NCBI GenBank assembly: GCA_003725585.1
Contig: RJMB01000030.1
Coordinates: 1 to 52,997, forward strand
Direction of reading: 5' to 3'
Length of the DNA stretch: 52,997 nucleotides
Source: Halostreptopolyspora alba
Lineage (GTDB): Bacteria; Actinomycetota; Actinomycetes; Streptosporangiales; Streptosporangiaceae
Below, piece by piece: positions 9,260 to 17,759 of the stretch. Numbering within the stretch: position 1 is the stretch's first letter; each line of letters starts with the position of its first letter. Under the pieces are notes generated by a model that had not been told where the DNA came from, ran no database searches, and saw only the letters and a list, made by a program, of their open reading frames with translations. The position numbers were made by a program, and so were the translations under genes.

Positions 9260-9457
9260 ATGGAGGATCAGGACGACCCGAGCAGCGCCGAGGACCAGTG
9301 GTGGTACTGCCTGCGGCACAGCCGGGCCGAGCAGGGGGCCGGGTGCCCCAACAAGTACCGGCTTGGGCCCTACCCCGACGAGGAGTCCGCGGTTGAGGCA
9401 CTGCGCACGGTCGCGGAACGCAACGAGGCGTGGGACCAGGAAGAGGGGGACACCTGA
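9260..9457 (+). CDS. Small acidic SPOR-like conserved protein
   Basis: 65 aa, very acidic. The sequence [22 protein letters not shown], and [19 protein letters not shown]-like end form a recognisable small actinobacterial family, often annotated as SPOR-domain-like; the function is unknown. It has two conserved-looking Cys residues (YCLRH and GCPN) and no signal peptide. ATG 9260 has a strong GGAGGGAGGA at 9248-9257. Divergent neighbour is map; the convergent SIS-like gene ends 45 bases downstream. Confidence 0.8.
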   Translation: MEDQDDPSSAEDQWWYCLRHSRAEQGAGCPNKYRLGPYPDEESAVEALRTVAERNEAWDQEEGDT

Positions 9458-9502
9458 CCCGGACGTCTCCCGCCCCCGTACGGTCGGCGCCGGCGTCGGT
9501 TC

Positions 9503-10102
9503 CTAGTCGATGCTGCGCGGGCCGCTGACGACGTCGAGGAACCGTGACACACGGTCGCGCAGTCGGGGCCGGGAAGGATCCTCCTGCTGCCCGGCCGCGC
9601 TGCTGACCAGGTGCTGTAACCCGTCCAGGGTCAGTGGTGCGTCGCCGGCGGGCAGGCTGATCGAGTCGTGGGCGAGGGAGGTCAGCTCCCGGTCCCCCCG
9701 ATCGAGGGAGAGGATGGTGGTGCCGGTGCGGCGCGCGTCATCGACCCGTTCCAGGAGTGACGCGGGGGCCTCCTCAGCCGGGCTCACGACGAAGAGCGTC
9801 TCGCCGCGCCGTGCCTCGGTGAGCCGTTCCAGCCCGATGCTCAGGTGCGGCGGGGCGTCGGGCGGCGGGGACCAGCGCACCAGGTTCGGCGCGATCTGGG
9901 GCAGCCCGGCGTAGCGGCTCTCGTCGCTGAGGTGGGCCGCCAGGTGCCACGGTTCCTCCTCCGGGGTTCCCACGAGCATCAGCCCACCCGGGGAGCGGGT
10001 ACGACGCAGCGACCGGGCGAGGTCCTCCGCGCGTTGCAGCCACGGGGTAGATTCGAGGATCTGGCGCAGGGCCAGCACGTGACGAGCGTCCATCGGCTCC
10101 AT
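9503..10102 (-). CDS. SIS-like domain protein of unknown function
   Basis: About 199 aa. Residues about 35-160 follow the pattern of a sugar-isomerase (SIS) alpha/beta domain: GGLMLVGTPEE, then GETLFVVSPAEEAPASLLE, then GTTILSLDRGDRELTSLAHDSISLP, which parallels the phosphosugar-binding strand-loop-helix repeats. The usual Ser/Thr-rich sugar-phosphate loop is only partly kept, so it may not be an isomerase. ATG 10102 or 10093 are possible starts, both with weak ribosome-binding sites. Divergent from npdG, 84 bases apart. Confidence 0.65.
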   Translation of the reverse strand: MEPMDARHVLALRQILESTPWLQRAEDLARSLRRTRSPGGLMLVGTPEEEPWHLAAHLSDESRYAGLPQIAPNLVRWSPPPDAPPHLSIGLERLTEARRGETLFVVSPAEEAPASLLERVDDARRTGTTILSLDRGDRELTSLAHDSISLPAGDAPLTLDGLQHLVSSAAGQQEDPSRPRLRDRVSRFLDVVSGPRSID

Positions 10103-10186
10103 GGTGCCTGATGCGGGTCGCCCGGCGTGCGCGCTTCGCCGACCCGGCCGTGACTGTCTGTCCAACGAGCTGGAAAGATCGGACCC

Positions 10187-10867
10187 ATGGCAGAGACACC
10201 AAACGAGGTCCCTGATGTCACGGGACTGTCCATCGCCGTTCTTGGCGGTACCGGTGACCAGGGGCGCGGCCTGGCCCGCCGGTTCGCGCTCGCCGGCCAC
10301 GAGGTGACCATCGGTTCGCGCAGCGCGGAACGCGCGCGCTCCGCCGCCGCGGAGCTGGGCGCCGACCTGGGGGTGCGAGGGCTCGACAACACGGCCGCGG
10401 CCGAGAGCGGGGACGTCGTCATCGTCGCTGTCCCGTGGGAAGGGCACCGGGAGCTTCTCGCGTCGTTGGCGGATCCGCTCGCCGACAAGATCGTCATCGA
10501 CTGCGTGAACCCGCTGGGCTTCGACAAGAAGGGCCCCTACCCGTTGCCGGTCGAGGAGGGCAGCGCCGCGCAGCAGGCCGAGGCGGTGCTGCCGCGCAGC
10601 CGTGTGGTGGGGGCGTTCCACCACGTCTCGGCGGTCACCCTGCTGGACCCCGAGGTCGACAAGATGGATCTCGATGTCCTGGTGCTGGGGGACGACCGTG
10701 AGGCCACCAACGTTGTGCGTGGCCTGGCGGGTCGGATTCCCGGTTTCCGTGGGGTCTACGCCGGCCGGTTGCGCAACGCCCACCAGGTGGAGGCGTTGAC
10801 CGCCAACCTGATCGCGGTCAACCGCCGCTACAAGGCACACTCCGGGGTCCGCCTCACCGGCGTCTGA
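10187..10867 (+). CDS. npdG: NADPH-dependent F420 reductase (F420H2:NADP+ oxidoreductase)
   Basis: 226 aa. The enzyme exchanges electrons between NADPH and the deazaflavin F420, supplying F420H2 to F420-dependent oxidoreductases. The N-terminal Rossmann motif VLGGTGDQGRGLARRFA is followed by IGSRSAERA, which reads the NADP 2'-phosphate; DCVNPLGF and AFHHVSA are typical of Fno/NpdG. Length agrees with the family. GGAAAG lies about nine bases upstream of ATG 10187. An F420-type LLM oxidoreductase is 1.1 kb downstream on the other strand, so F420 is clearly used by this organism. Confidence 0.92.
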   Translation: MAETPNEVPDVTGLSIAVLGGTGDQGRGLARRFALAGHEVTIGSRSAERARSAAAELGADLGVRGLDNTAAAESGDVVIVAVPWEGHRELLASLADPLADKIVIDCVNPLGFDKKGPYPLPVEEGSAAQQAEAVLPRSRVVGAFHHVSAVTLLDPEVDKMDLDVLVLGDDREATNVVRGLAGRIPGFRGVYAGRLRNAHQVEALTANLIAVNRRYKAHSGVRLTGV

Positions 10868-10956
10868 GCGAGGGCCGGCCCGTCGGTACGCGTTGTTCGT
10901 GGACAGCCGGCGGGCCGGCCGGTCCGGTGCAGGTGCCCACAGTCCCCGGAGGTCTG

Positions 10957-11763
10957 GTGAACGACGACACCGGAACCGCGTGCGAGACGCCGGCGCCCGT
11001 GCGGCGGGTGGTCTCGCTGGTGCCGTCACTGACCGAGGCGGTCGCGCGCACCGCCCCCGGGCTGCTCGTCGGCGCCACCGACTGGTGCGCGCACCCGGCC
11101 ACCCTGGAGGTCGCCCGGGTGCGCGGCACCAAGAACCCCGACATCGACCGGGTGTTGGCCCTGCGCCCGGACCTGGTGGTGGCCAATTTCGAGGAGAACC
11201 GGGACGCCGACATCGAGACGCTGCGTGGTTCCGGGGTGCCGGTCTGGGTGACGGTCATCCGCACCCTTCCCGAGGCGCTGGCCAGCCTGGAACGTATGCT
11301 GGCCGGCTGCGGGACCGACCCCGCCCCACCGTGGCTGCGGCGGGCACGCCGCGCCTGGTCGGACGTTCTCGACGCGGTCCCGCCCGCGACTTGTGGGGCG
11401 GTCGTGCCCATCTGGCGGCGGCCCTGGATGGTGCTCGGCGGCGGCACCTTCGCCGGGGACGTGCTGGCCCGGCTCGGTGTGGCTAACGTCTACGCCGACT
11501 CGCGCGAGCGCTACCCGCGGATCCCACCGGCACGGCTCAACGAGACCGGCGCCGACCTTGTCGTGTTGCCCGACGAGCCGTATCCCTTCTCCTCCTCTGA
11601 CGGCCCGGAGTCCTTCCCCGAGCTTCCCGCCGCGCTCGTCAGTGGGCGTGACCTCACCTGGTACGGGCCGTCGCTGGCCGGGGCCAGGCAACGGCTCGCG
11701 CGGGCACTCGCGGCCTGCGCGGCCGGCGGGTCGGGTGCCGCCGGGGTTGGGGAGGGTCCGTAG
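10957..11763 (+). CDS. Helical-backbone metal receptor (BtuF-like cobalamin-binding protein)
   Basis: 268 aa relative of periplasmic binding proteins for vitamin B12/iron chelates: PVRRVVSLVPSLTEAV, LLVGATDWCAHP and LRPDLVVANFEENR are characteristic of the BtuF-like subgroup. There is no signal peptide or lipobox, so unlike true BtuF it is probably cytoplasmic; family members in Actinobacteria are usually solitary with unknown role. GTG 10957 has GGAGG at 10948-10952; GTG 10927 is the alternative. The last roughly 11 residues and the stop codon are contributed by repeat locus R3, so the native C-terminus seems to have been replaced or extended. Confidence 0.75.
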   Translation: MNDDTGTACETPAPVRRVVSLVPSLTEAVARTAPGLLVGATDWCAHPATLEVARVRGTKNPDIDRVLALRPDLVVANFEENRDADIETLRGSGVPVWVTVIRTLPEALASLERMLAGCGTDPAPPWLRRARRAWSDVLDAVPPATCGAVVPIWRRPWMVLGGGTFAGDVLARLGVANVYADSRERYPRIPPARLNETGADLVVLPDEPYPFSSSDGPESFPELPAALVSGRDLTWYGPSLAGARQRLARALAACAAGGSGAAGVGEGP

Positions 11764-11999
11764 GTGGGGAGTGAGTGGGTCGGGTGCCGCCGGGGTTCTG
11801 TAGGGTCCGTAGGCGCGGGAGTGAGGAACGAGCGACCGGCGTCGTAGGACCCGAAGGTTCCCGGCTTTGGGCACCCGAGCCCAGGCGAGCGCCAGCGAGC
11901 CCCAATAAACACGAGTGATCTCACCGGAGGTGCCCGAAGGTTCCCGGTTCTTCGGGCACCCGAGCCCAGGCGGGGGGTAGCGAGCCCGAGAAGCGCCGC
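11731..11999 (-). repeat. Intergenic palindromic repeat, locus R3 (composite)
   Basis: Fills the gap between two convergent genes. Read on the minus strand from the LLM oxidoreductase stop: left half unit (11999-11912) ending at ATCACTCGT, full unit (11911-11785), right half (11783-11731). The full unit pairs GGGTCC with GGACCC, but the GGTGAGG/CCTCACC block is replaced by GACGCCGG opposite CCCGCGCC. The outer right half overlaps the end of the BtuF-like coding sequence and supplies its stop codon. Confidence 0.88.
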
Positions 12000-13040
12000 C
12001 TAACTCACCCAGCTCTTGAGCTTCTCGAGCAGCGCGACCGGGTCCCCGCCAGCGGGTGTGACGTTGAGCTGGGTCACGCCGGCCTCGCGGAACGCCTCGA
12101 CGCGTTCGCGTACGTAGGACTCGGGGCCGACGAGGTTGGTCAGCTCGACCATCTCGTCGGGAACCGCCGCCGCGGCCTCGTCCTTCTTGCCGTCCAGGTA
12201 GAGGTCCTGGATCCGGTCGGCGGCCTCCTCGTAGCCGTAGCGACGGGCCAGCGTGTTGTAGAAGTTCTTGCCCTTGGCGCCCATGCCGCCCACGTAGAGG
12301 GCGATCTGTGGGCGGACGAAGTCGAGCAGCTGCTTGGTCTCGGGGCCCTCGCCGATCGCGAGCAGCCCGCCCGCGGAGATCTCCAGTTCACCGAGAGCGG
12401 GGTCGCGCTTGGCGCGGCCCTTGGCGAGCGGGTCCCCCCAGATCTGGTCGGCCTTCTCCGGGATGAAGAAGATCGGAAGCCACCCGTCGGCGATCTCGGC
12501 CGTGAGCGCGACGTTCTTCTCGCCCAGGGAGGCCACGTAGATCGGCACCTCGCTGCGGACCGGGTGGTTGATGATCTTCAGCGGTTTGCCCAGCCCGGTG
12601 CCCCGCTCCGGTGGAAGGGGCAGGGTGAAGACCTTGCCGTCGTGGGTGAGCCGGTCCTCGCGCGCCCAGACCTTGCGGCAGATTTCGACGATCTCGCGCG
12701 TGCGGGTGAGGGGCTTGTCGTAGGGGATGCCGTGCCAGCCCTCGATGACCTGTGGCCCGCTGGCGCCGAGGCCGAGGATGGCGCGGCCGTCGGACAGGTA
12801 GTCCAGCCCGGCGGCGGTCTGCGCGATGAGAGTGGGGGTCCGGGAGTACAGCGGCAGGATGGCGGCGCCGATGTGGACGCGCTCCGTTCGGGCCGCGATG
12901 TATCCCATGAGCGTCGGGCTGTCGAACCCGTACGCCTCGGCCACCCAGACGGTGTCCAGTCCGGCCTTCTCCAGCTCGACGACCTGGTCAACGGTCTGCT
13001 TGGGGTCGCCGGCGTACTGTAGCGGCATGGAGATGCGCAT
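12000..13040 (-). CDS. LLM class F420-dependent oxidoreductase
   Basis: 346 aa TIM-barrel enzyme of the luciferase-like monooxygenase superfamily, F420 branch (MRISMPLQYAGDP, LDTVWVAEAYGFDSP, LGASGPQVIEGWHG, VPIYVASLGEKNVALTAEIADGWLP). It should use F420H2 or reduced flavin on an unidentified substrate. Length is normal. GGAGGC lies just upstream of ATG 13040. A TetR-like palindrome 46 bases upstream suggests substrate-induced expression. The stop codon abuts repeat R3. Confidence 0.9.
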   Translation of the reverse strand: MRISMPLQYAGDPKQTVDQVVELEKAGLDTVWVAEAYGFDSPTLMGYIAARTERVHIGAAILPLYSRTPTLIAQTAAGLDYLSDGRAILGLGASGPQVIEGWHGIPYDKPLTRTREIVEICRKVWAREDRLTHDGKVFTLPLPPERGTGLGKPLKIINHPVRSEVPIYVASLGEKNVALTAEIADGWLPIFFIPEKADQIWGDPLAKGRAKRDPALGELEISAGGLLAIGEGPETKQLLDFVRPQIALYVGGMGAKGKNFYNTLARRYGYEEAADRIQDLYLDGKKDEAAAAVPDEMVELTNLVGPESYVRERVEAFREAGVTQLNVTPAGGDPVALLEKLKSWVS

Positions 13041-13085
13041 CGTGCCTCCGTCGTGTCAACGCTCCCGGTCAACCCCGAACTCTAC

Positions 13086-13104
13086 TACCGAGTACCGTTC
13101 GGTA
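13086..13104. promoter_or_regulatory. TetR-like palindromic operator upstream of LLM oxidoreductase
   Basis: The 19-bp sequence TACCGAGTACCGTTCGGTA has inverted outer arms TACCGA/TCGGTA and an inner ACCGTTCGGT palindrome, a typical TetR-family operator design. It lies 46 bases upstream of the LLM oxidoreductase start and 915 bases from panB's start, so the LLM gene is the likely target. No TetR gene is in the window. Confidence 0.5.
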
Positions 13105-13159
13105 ACGAGGTTCGGGGGGTGCACTCCGGGCCACCCCCCGAACCACCGGGCACGCGGAA

Positions 13160-13999
13160 TCAGGAGTAGGAGTGCTCCTCGTCGGGGAAGCGACCCGCCA
13201 CGACCTCCTCGGCGAACTCCGTGACCGCCTCCGAGAGTGTCTCGGCGAGGTTGGCGTAGGTCTTGACGAACTTGGCCACGTTCGGGCTCAGCCCGGCCAT
13301 GTCCTGCCAGACCAGCACCTGGGCGTCGGTGCGCGCCCCGGCTCCGATGCCGATCGTGGGGATGGTCAGTTGTGCGGTGATCTCGGCGGCGAGTGGGGCC
13401 GGGACGCACTCGAGGACGACCGCGAAGGCGCCGGCGCGCTCGAGCTCCCTGGCGTCGGCGAGCAGGGCGCTCCCCTCGTCGCCGCGCCCCTGAACCCGGT
13501 AGCCACCCAGGGTGTGCACCGACTGGGGGGTGAGCCCGAGGTGACCCATCACCGGAACTCCCGCGCCCACCAGGGCCTCGACCTGGGGGGCGACCCGGTG
13601 GCCGCCCTCCAGCTTGACCGCGTGGGCACCGCCCTCCTTCATGAACCGCGCCGCGGAGTCCAGTGCCTGTCCGGTGGAGCCGTGGTAGGAGCCGAAGGGG
13701 AGGTCGGAGACGACCATCGACCGGGTGGTCGAACGGGCCACGGCGGCGCTGAGGGGAACGAGGTCGTCGACGGTGACGGGAACGGTCGAGTCGTGGCCGT
13801 AGACGACCATCGCGGCCGAGTCGCCGACGAGGAGCACCGGGATCCCGGCCCGGTCGAAGACGCGGGCCGTGAGGGCGTCGTAGGCGGTGAGCATTGGCCA
13901 GCGCTCGCCGTTGTGCTTGGCTCGCGCGATGTCGCGGACCGTGATGCGGCGGTTCGACGTGCCACCGTAGAGAGTGGCGGACTGGGGTGTCGCGGTCAT
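13160..13999 (-). CDS. panB: 3-methyl-2-oxobutanoate hydroxymethyltransferase
   Basis: 279 aa enzyme of pantothenate/CoA synthesis; it transfers the hydroxymethyl group of methylene-tetrahydrofolate to 2-oxoisovalerate giving ketopantoate. Signature motifs: MLTAYDALTARVFD, VGDSAAMVVYGHDST (Mg-binding Asp), AVKLEGG (Lys), VMGHLGLTPQSVH and VLECVPAPLA (catalytic Glu), GIGAGARTDAQVLVWQDMAG. ATG 13999 has GGAGGGA upstream; frames extending farther upstream have no support. Its closeness to glnA2 repeats the mycobacterial panB-glnA2 neighbourhood. Confidence 0.96.
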   Translation of the reverse strand: MTATPQSATLYGGTSNRRITVRDIARAKHNGERWPMLTAYDALTARVFDRAGIPVLLVGDSAAMVVYGHDSTVPVTVDDLVPLSAAVARSTTRSMVVSDLPFGSYHGSTGQALDSAARFMKEGGAHAVKLEGGHRVAPQVEALVGAGVPVMGHLGLTPQSVHTLGGYRVQGRGDEGSALLADARELERAGAFAVVLECVPAPLAAEITAQLTIPTIGIGAGARTDAQVLVWQDMAGLSPNVAKFVKTYANLAETLSEAVTEFAEEVVAGRFPDEEHSYS

Positions 14000-14133
14000 G
14001 GGTGTCCCTCCGATGTCTCGTGGCGCCGCGATGGGCGTCCCCGGACTGTGTGGGCAACGGGTCCGGCGGCACGGTGGCCGCCGGTGGGACCCAATCATCG
14101 CATGAGGGCGTTGTGGCGCTGTGCGTGCCTCAC

Positions 14134-14174
14134 GGCCGGGGAGGCGGGACCACCGGCCGGCCGCCCTCCCGGCC
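14134..14174 (-). terminator. Imperfect hairpin downstream of glnA2
   Basis: GGCCGGG...CCCGGCC with further GC-rich pairing inside, 17 bases after the glnA2 stop on the minus strand. No T-run; moderate support as terminator. Confidence 0.4.
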
Positions 14175-14190
14175 AAGAGGAGGGCCACCG

Positions 14191-15552
14191 CTAGAGCGTG
14201 GGCAGGTAGCGCTGCAGCTCATACGGGGTGACCTGGCGGCGGTACTCCTGCCACTCGGCCCGCTTGTTGCGCAGGAAGAAGTCGAAGACGTGCTCGCCGA
14301 GGGTCTCGGCCATCAGCTCGCTGTTCTCCATGGCGCGGATCGCCTCGTCGAGGCTCTGCGGCAGCGGCGCGATCCCCAACGCGCGGCGTTCGGAGTCGGT
14401 GAGCGCCCAGACGTCGTCCTCGGCGCCGGGCGGCAGCTCGTAGCCCTCCTCGATCCCCTTGAGACCGGCCGAGAGGATCGCGGCGTAGGCGAGGTAGGGG
14501 TTGCACGCGGTGTCGACCGACCGGAACTCGATCCGGCTGGAGTTGCTCTTGTTGGGCTTGTACATCGGCACCCGAACCAGCGCCGAACGGTTGTTGTGCC
14601 CCCAGCACACGTAGGCCGGCGCCTCGCCGCCGGCCCCCGCGGAGGCGGCGGCGTTGTCCCAGAGCCGCTTGTAGGAGTTGACCCACTGGTTGCACACGGC
14701 CGTGATCTCGGCGGAGTGCCGCAGCACCCCGGCGATGAAGCCGCGCCCGACCTTGGACATTTGATACTCGGCGCCCGGCTCGTGGAAGGCGTTGGCGTCG
14801 CCCTCGAACAGCGACATGTGCGTGTGCATGCCGGAGCCCGGGTGGTCGGTGAAGGGCTTGGGCATGAACGTGGCGTAGACCCCCTGCTCCAGCGCCACCT
14901 CCTTCATCACCAGCCGGAACGTCATGATGTTGTCGGCGGTGGTCAGGGCGTCGGCGTAGCGCAGGTCGATCTCCTGCTGGCCCGGGCCGCCCTCGTGGTG
15001 GCTGAACTCCACCGAGATGCCCATGGCCTCGAGCATGTTGATGGCGTTGCGCCGGAAGTCGTGCGCGCTGTTGTGCGGAGTGTGGTCGAAGTACCCGCCG
15101 GAGTCGTTGGGTTCCGGGGGCTCGCCGTCCACCGGCATCTTCTTCAGCAGGTAGAACTCGATCTCGGGGTGGGTGTAGAACGTGAACCCGAGATTGGACG
15201 CCTTGCTGAGTTGACGCTTGAGGACGTGGCGCGGGTCGGCGTAGCTGGGCGAGCCGTCGGGCATGAGGATGTCGCAGTACATCCGCGCCGTCCCGTGTGG
15301 CTCGTTGCGCCAGGGCAGAACCTGGAACGTCGACGGGTCGGGCTGGGCCAGCATGTCGGCCTCGTACACCCGGGCGAACCCCTCGATCGCGGAACCGTCG
15401 AACCCGATGCCCTCGGTGAACGCGGCCTCCAGTTCCGCGGGCGCGACCGCGACCGACTTGAGGTACCCGAGCACATCGGTGAACCAAAGCCGGACAAACC
15501 GGATATCGCGCTCCTCCAGTGTCCGGAGCACGAATTCCTGCTGTCGATTCAC
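14191..15552 (-). CDS. glnA2: Glutamine synthetase-like enzyme GlnA2 (type I)
   Basis: 453 aa member of the glutamine synthetase family that closely follows mycobacterial GlnA2 (RQQEFVLRTLEERDIRFVRLWFTD, GFDGSAIEGFARVYEADM, GSGMHTHMSLF, SRIEFRSVD). It lacks the adenylylation-site region of GlnA1: where GlnA1 has LYELPPAE this protein has YELPPGAEDD without the Tyr in the same context. In other actinobacteria such paralogs glutamylate polyamines rather than make glutamine; the substrate here is not proven. GTG 15552 has AAGGAAGG seven bases upstream. Divergent from nadE, 214 bases apart. Confidence 0.92.
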   Translation of the reverse strand: MNRQQEFVLRTLEERDIRFVRLWFTDVLGYLKSVAVAPAELEAAFTEGIGFDGSAIEGFARVYEADMLAQPDPSTFQVLPWRNEPHGTARMYCDILMPDGSPSYADPRHVLKRQLSKASNLGFTFYTHPEIEFYLLKKMPVDGEPPEPNDSGGYFDHTPHNSAHDFRRNAINMLEAMGISVEFSHHEGGPGQQEIDLRYADALTTADNIMTFRLVMKEVALEQGVYATFMPKPFTDHPGSGMHTHMSLFEGDANAFHEPGAEYQMSKVGRGFIAGVLRHSAEITAVCNQWVNSYKRLWDNAAASAGAGGEAPAYVCWGHNNRSALVRVPMYKPNKSNSSRIEFRSVDTACNPYLAYAAILSAGLKGIEEGYELPPGAEDDVWALTDSERRALGIAPLPQSLDEAIRAMENSELMAETLGEHVFDFFLRNKRAEWQEYRRQVTPYELQRYLPTL

Positions 15553-15754
15553 GGTCCACCTTCCTTGCGTTGACCTGCGCGCCCGGGCCGTCATGCGTGG
15601 CCTCGACACGTTCGTACCCCCAGTCTGCCGTGTCGATATTTCCAGCGCATTAACGTCGCCGGGCCATCCCCTCGCAACGGGCCGGCCACGGCTCGTCACG
15701 TGTCGCCCCGCACACTACGCGGCGCCGCCCAAGGTCACGTGCCTCGCGGACGGC

Positions 15755-15760
15755 TATCCT
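15755..15760 (+). promoter_or_regulatory. -10 hexamer of leaderless nadE
   Basis: TATCCT six bases before GTG 15767, with no Shine-Dalgarno in between. Supports leaderless transcription and fixes the start codon. Confidence 0.6.
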
Positions 15761-15766
15761 CGAGTT

Positions 15767-17524
15767 GTGGCTCAACTGAGAATCGCGATGGCGCAGGTAA
15801 ACCCCACAGTAGGCGATCTGGCCGGTAACAGTGGGATCGTGGTCGAGTGGACGCGTGAGGCTTCTCGGGCGGGAGCGCACCTGGTGGTGTTCCCCGAGAT
15901 GGTCGTCACCGGATACCCGGTGGAGGACCTGGCGCTGCGCAACTCGTTCGTCTCGGCCTCGATCAAGGCGACACACGCGCTCGCCGAGCGGCTCTCCGAC
16001 GAGGGGCTGGGTGACCTCCCGGTCGTGGTCGGTTTCCTGAACCGCCGCGAGGGTCTGGGCGCGCGCTTCGGGCAGCCCGCCGGCTCCCCACAGAACTCCG
16101 TGGCGCTGCTGCACCAGGGCGAGGTCCGGCTCGTCTCGGCCAAGCACCACCTGCCCAACTACGGTGTGTTCGACGAGTTCCGCAACTTCGTGCCGGGCGA
16201 CACCCTCCCGGTGGTGCGCGTGAGTGGAGTCGACGTCGCCTTCGCCGTGTGCGAGGACCTCTGGCAGGAGGGCGGCCCCGTCGCCGCCGTGAGCGAGGCG
16301 CGGGCCGGCATGCTGGTGACCATCAACGGATCCCCCTACGAGCGCGACAAGGACAACGTTCGGCTCCAGCTGTGCCAGCGCCGGGCGCGCGAGATCGGCG
16401 TCCCGGTGGGTTATGTGAACATGACCGGCGCGCAGGACGAGCTGATCTTCGACGGGGACTCGCTGGTCGTCGACGCCGACGGCGAACTGGTGGCGCGTGC
16501 CCCACGGTTCGAGGACGCCCTGCTCGTCACCGACATGCGGCTTCCCGAGGCCACGCGGGAGGAGCCGCCGGCCGCGCCGGAGAACAGCGGGGTCCGCACG
16601 GCCCGCTACACCGCCTCGGAGAGGCCCGCCGCCCCGTACACGCCGCGCGATCCGGTGCTGACCCCGCGCCCCGACCCCACATCCGACGTCGGGCAGGTGT
16701 ACCGGGCCCTGGTCACCGGGCTACGGGACTACACCACGAAGAACGGGTTCCCCACGGCTCTGGTGGCGCTGTCGGGCGGGATCGACTCGGCGTTGACCAC
16801 GACGATCGCCACGGACGCGCTGGGGGCGGGCAACGTGCACGTCCTGCTGCTCCCCAGCAAGTACTCCAGCGACCACTCGCTGTCCGACTCCGAGGAGCTG
16901 GTGCGGCGGCAGGGCGTCAACAGCCGTACGGTAGAGGTCCAGCCCGTGGTGGACGCCTTCGAGAGCGCCATCGGGGTCAGCGGCGTAGCGGCGGAGAACC
17001 TGCAGGCCAGGGTGCGTGGCACGCTCGTGATGAGCGTGTCGAACCAGGAGGGGCATCTGGTTCTGGCCACGGGGAACAAGAGCGAGCTGGCCACCGGCTA
17101 CTCCACTCTCTACGGCGACTCGGTGGGCGGGTACGCCCCCATCAAGGACTGCTGGAAAACACTGGTGTGGGAGCTGGCACGGTGGCGTAACGCCCACGCC
17201 GAGAGCCGGGGGGAGACCCCGCCCATCCCGGAGGGCTCCATCACCAAGCCGCCGAGCGCGGAGCTGCGCCCCGGCCAGTACGACACCGACACGCTGCCCG
17301 ACTACGACCTGCTCGACGCGCTACTCGACGCCTATGTCGGCACGGACCGGGGGCTGGTGGAGCTCACCGCCGCAGGGTTCGACCCGGGCCTGGTCGAGCG
17401 GGTGATCACGCTGGTCGACCGTGCGGAGTACAAGCGACGCCAGTACCCGCCCGGCCCAAAGATCAGCTCGCGTAACCTCAGCCGGGACCGGCGGCTGCCG
17501 ATCACCAACCGCTGGACGCCGTGA
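15767..17524 (+). CDS. nadE: Glutamine-dependent NAD+ synthase
   Basis: 585 aa. Makes NAD+ from deamido-NAD+, ATP and glutamine in the cytoplasm. N-terminal nitrilase-type glutaminase domain (residues about 1-270) with triad Glu44 (FPEM), Lys126 (SAKHHLPNYG) and Cys162 (AVCEDLW); C-terminal synthetase domain (from about 310) with the PP-loop SGGIDSA, and GNKSELATGYSTLYGD and KRRQYPPGPKIS motifs. This is the shorter bacterial two-domain type. GTG 15767 is fixed by the TATCCT hexamer six bases upstream; long upstream extension is not coding. Confidence 0.95.
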   Translation: MAQLRIAMAQVNPTVGDLAGNSGIVVEWTREASRAGAHLVVFPEMVVTGYPVEDLALRNSFVSASIKATHALAERLSDEGLGDLPVVVGFLNRREGLGARFGQPAGSPQNSVALLHQGEVRLVSAKHHLPNYGVFDEFRNFVPGDTLPVVRVSGVDVAFAVCEDLWQEGGPVAAVSEARAGMLVTINGSPYERDKDNVRLQLCQRRAREIGVPVGYVNMTGAQDELIFDGDSLVVDADGELVARAPRFEDALLVTDMRLPEATREEPPAAPENSGVRTARYTASERPAAPYTPRDPVLTPRPDPTSDVGQVYRALVTGLRDYTTKNGFPTALVALSGGIDSALTTTIATDALGAGNVHVLLLPSKYSSDHSLSDSEELVRRQGVNSRTVEVQPVVDAFESAIGVSGVAAENLQARVRGTLVMSVSNQEGHLVLATGNKSELATGYSTLYGDSVGGYAPIKDCWKTLVWELARWRNAHAESRGETPPIPEGSITKPPSAELRPGQYDTDTLPDYDLLDALLDAYVGTDRGLVELTAAGFDPGLVERVITLVDRAEYKRRQYPPGPKISSRNLSRDRRLPITNRWTP

Positions 17525-17759
17525 GCCGTGAACGTGGCGCTGCCGGGCGTCTCGTGCGCGTCCTCCGTCGCGGGAACCGGCCGAGCTCGGGCGCCCCGCG
17601 CGGGTGGAGCCGGTGGCCACGGGGGCGAGCGACCCCCGGATAGGTGGGTTTTCGGCTCATCTGCGTGTCACTACCCGTCCTCGCCCAGGTGCTCGTAGTT
17701 ACCTGGATTCATCGGGATGTCCTTGACCGGGACCGATGTCGCGTCTGACGGGGGAGCTG

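Noticed and set aside
14191-15552. Calling glnA2 a second ordinary glutamine synthetase
   Set aside because: It follows the GlnA2 subfamily and lacks the adenylylation Tyr context, so the name glutamine synthetase-like is safer.
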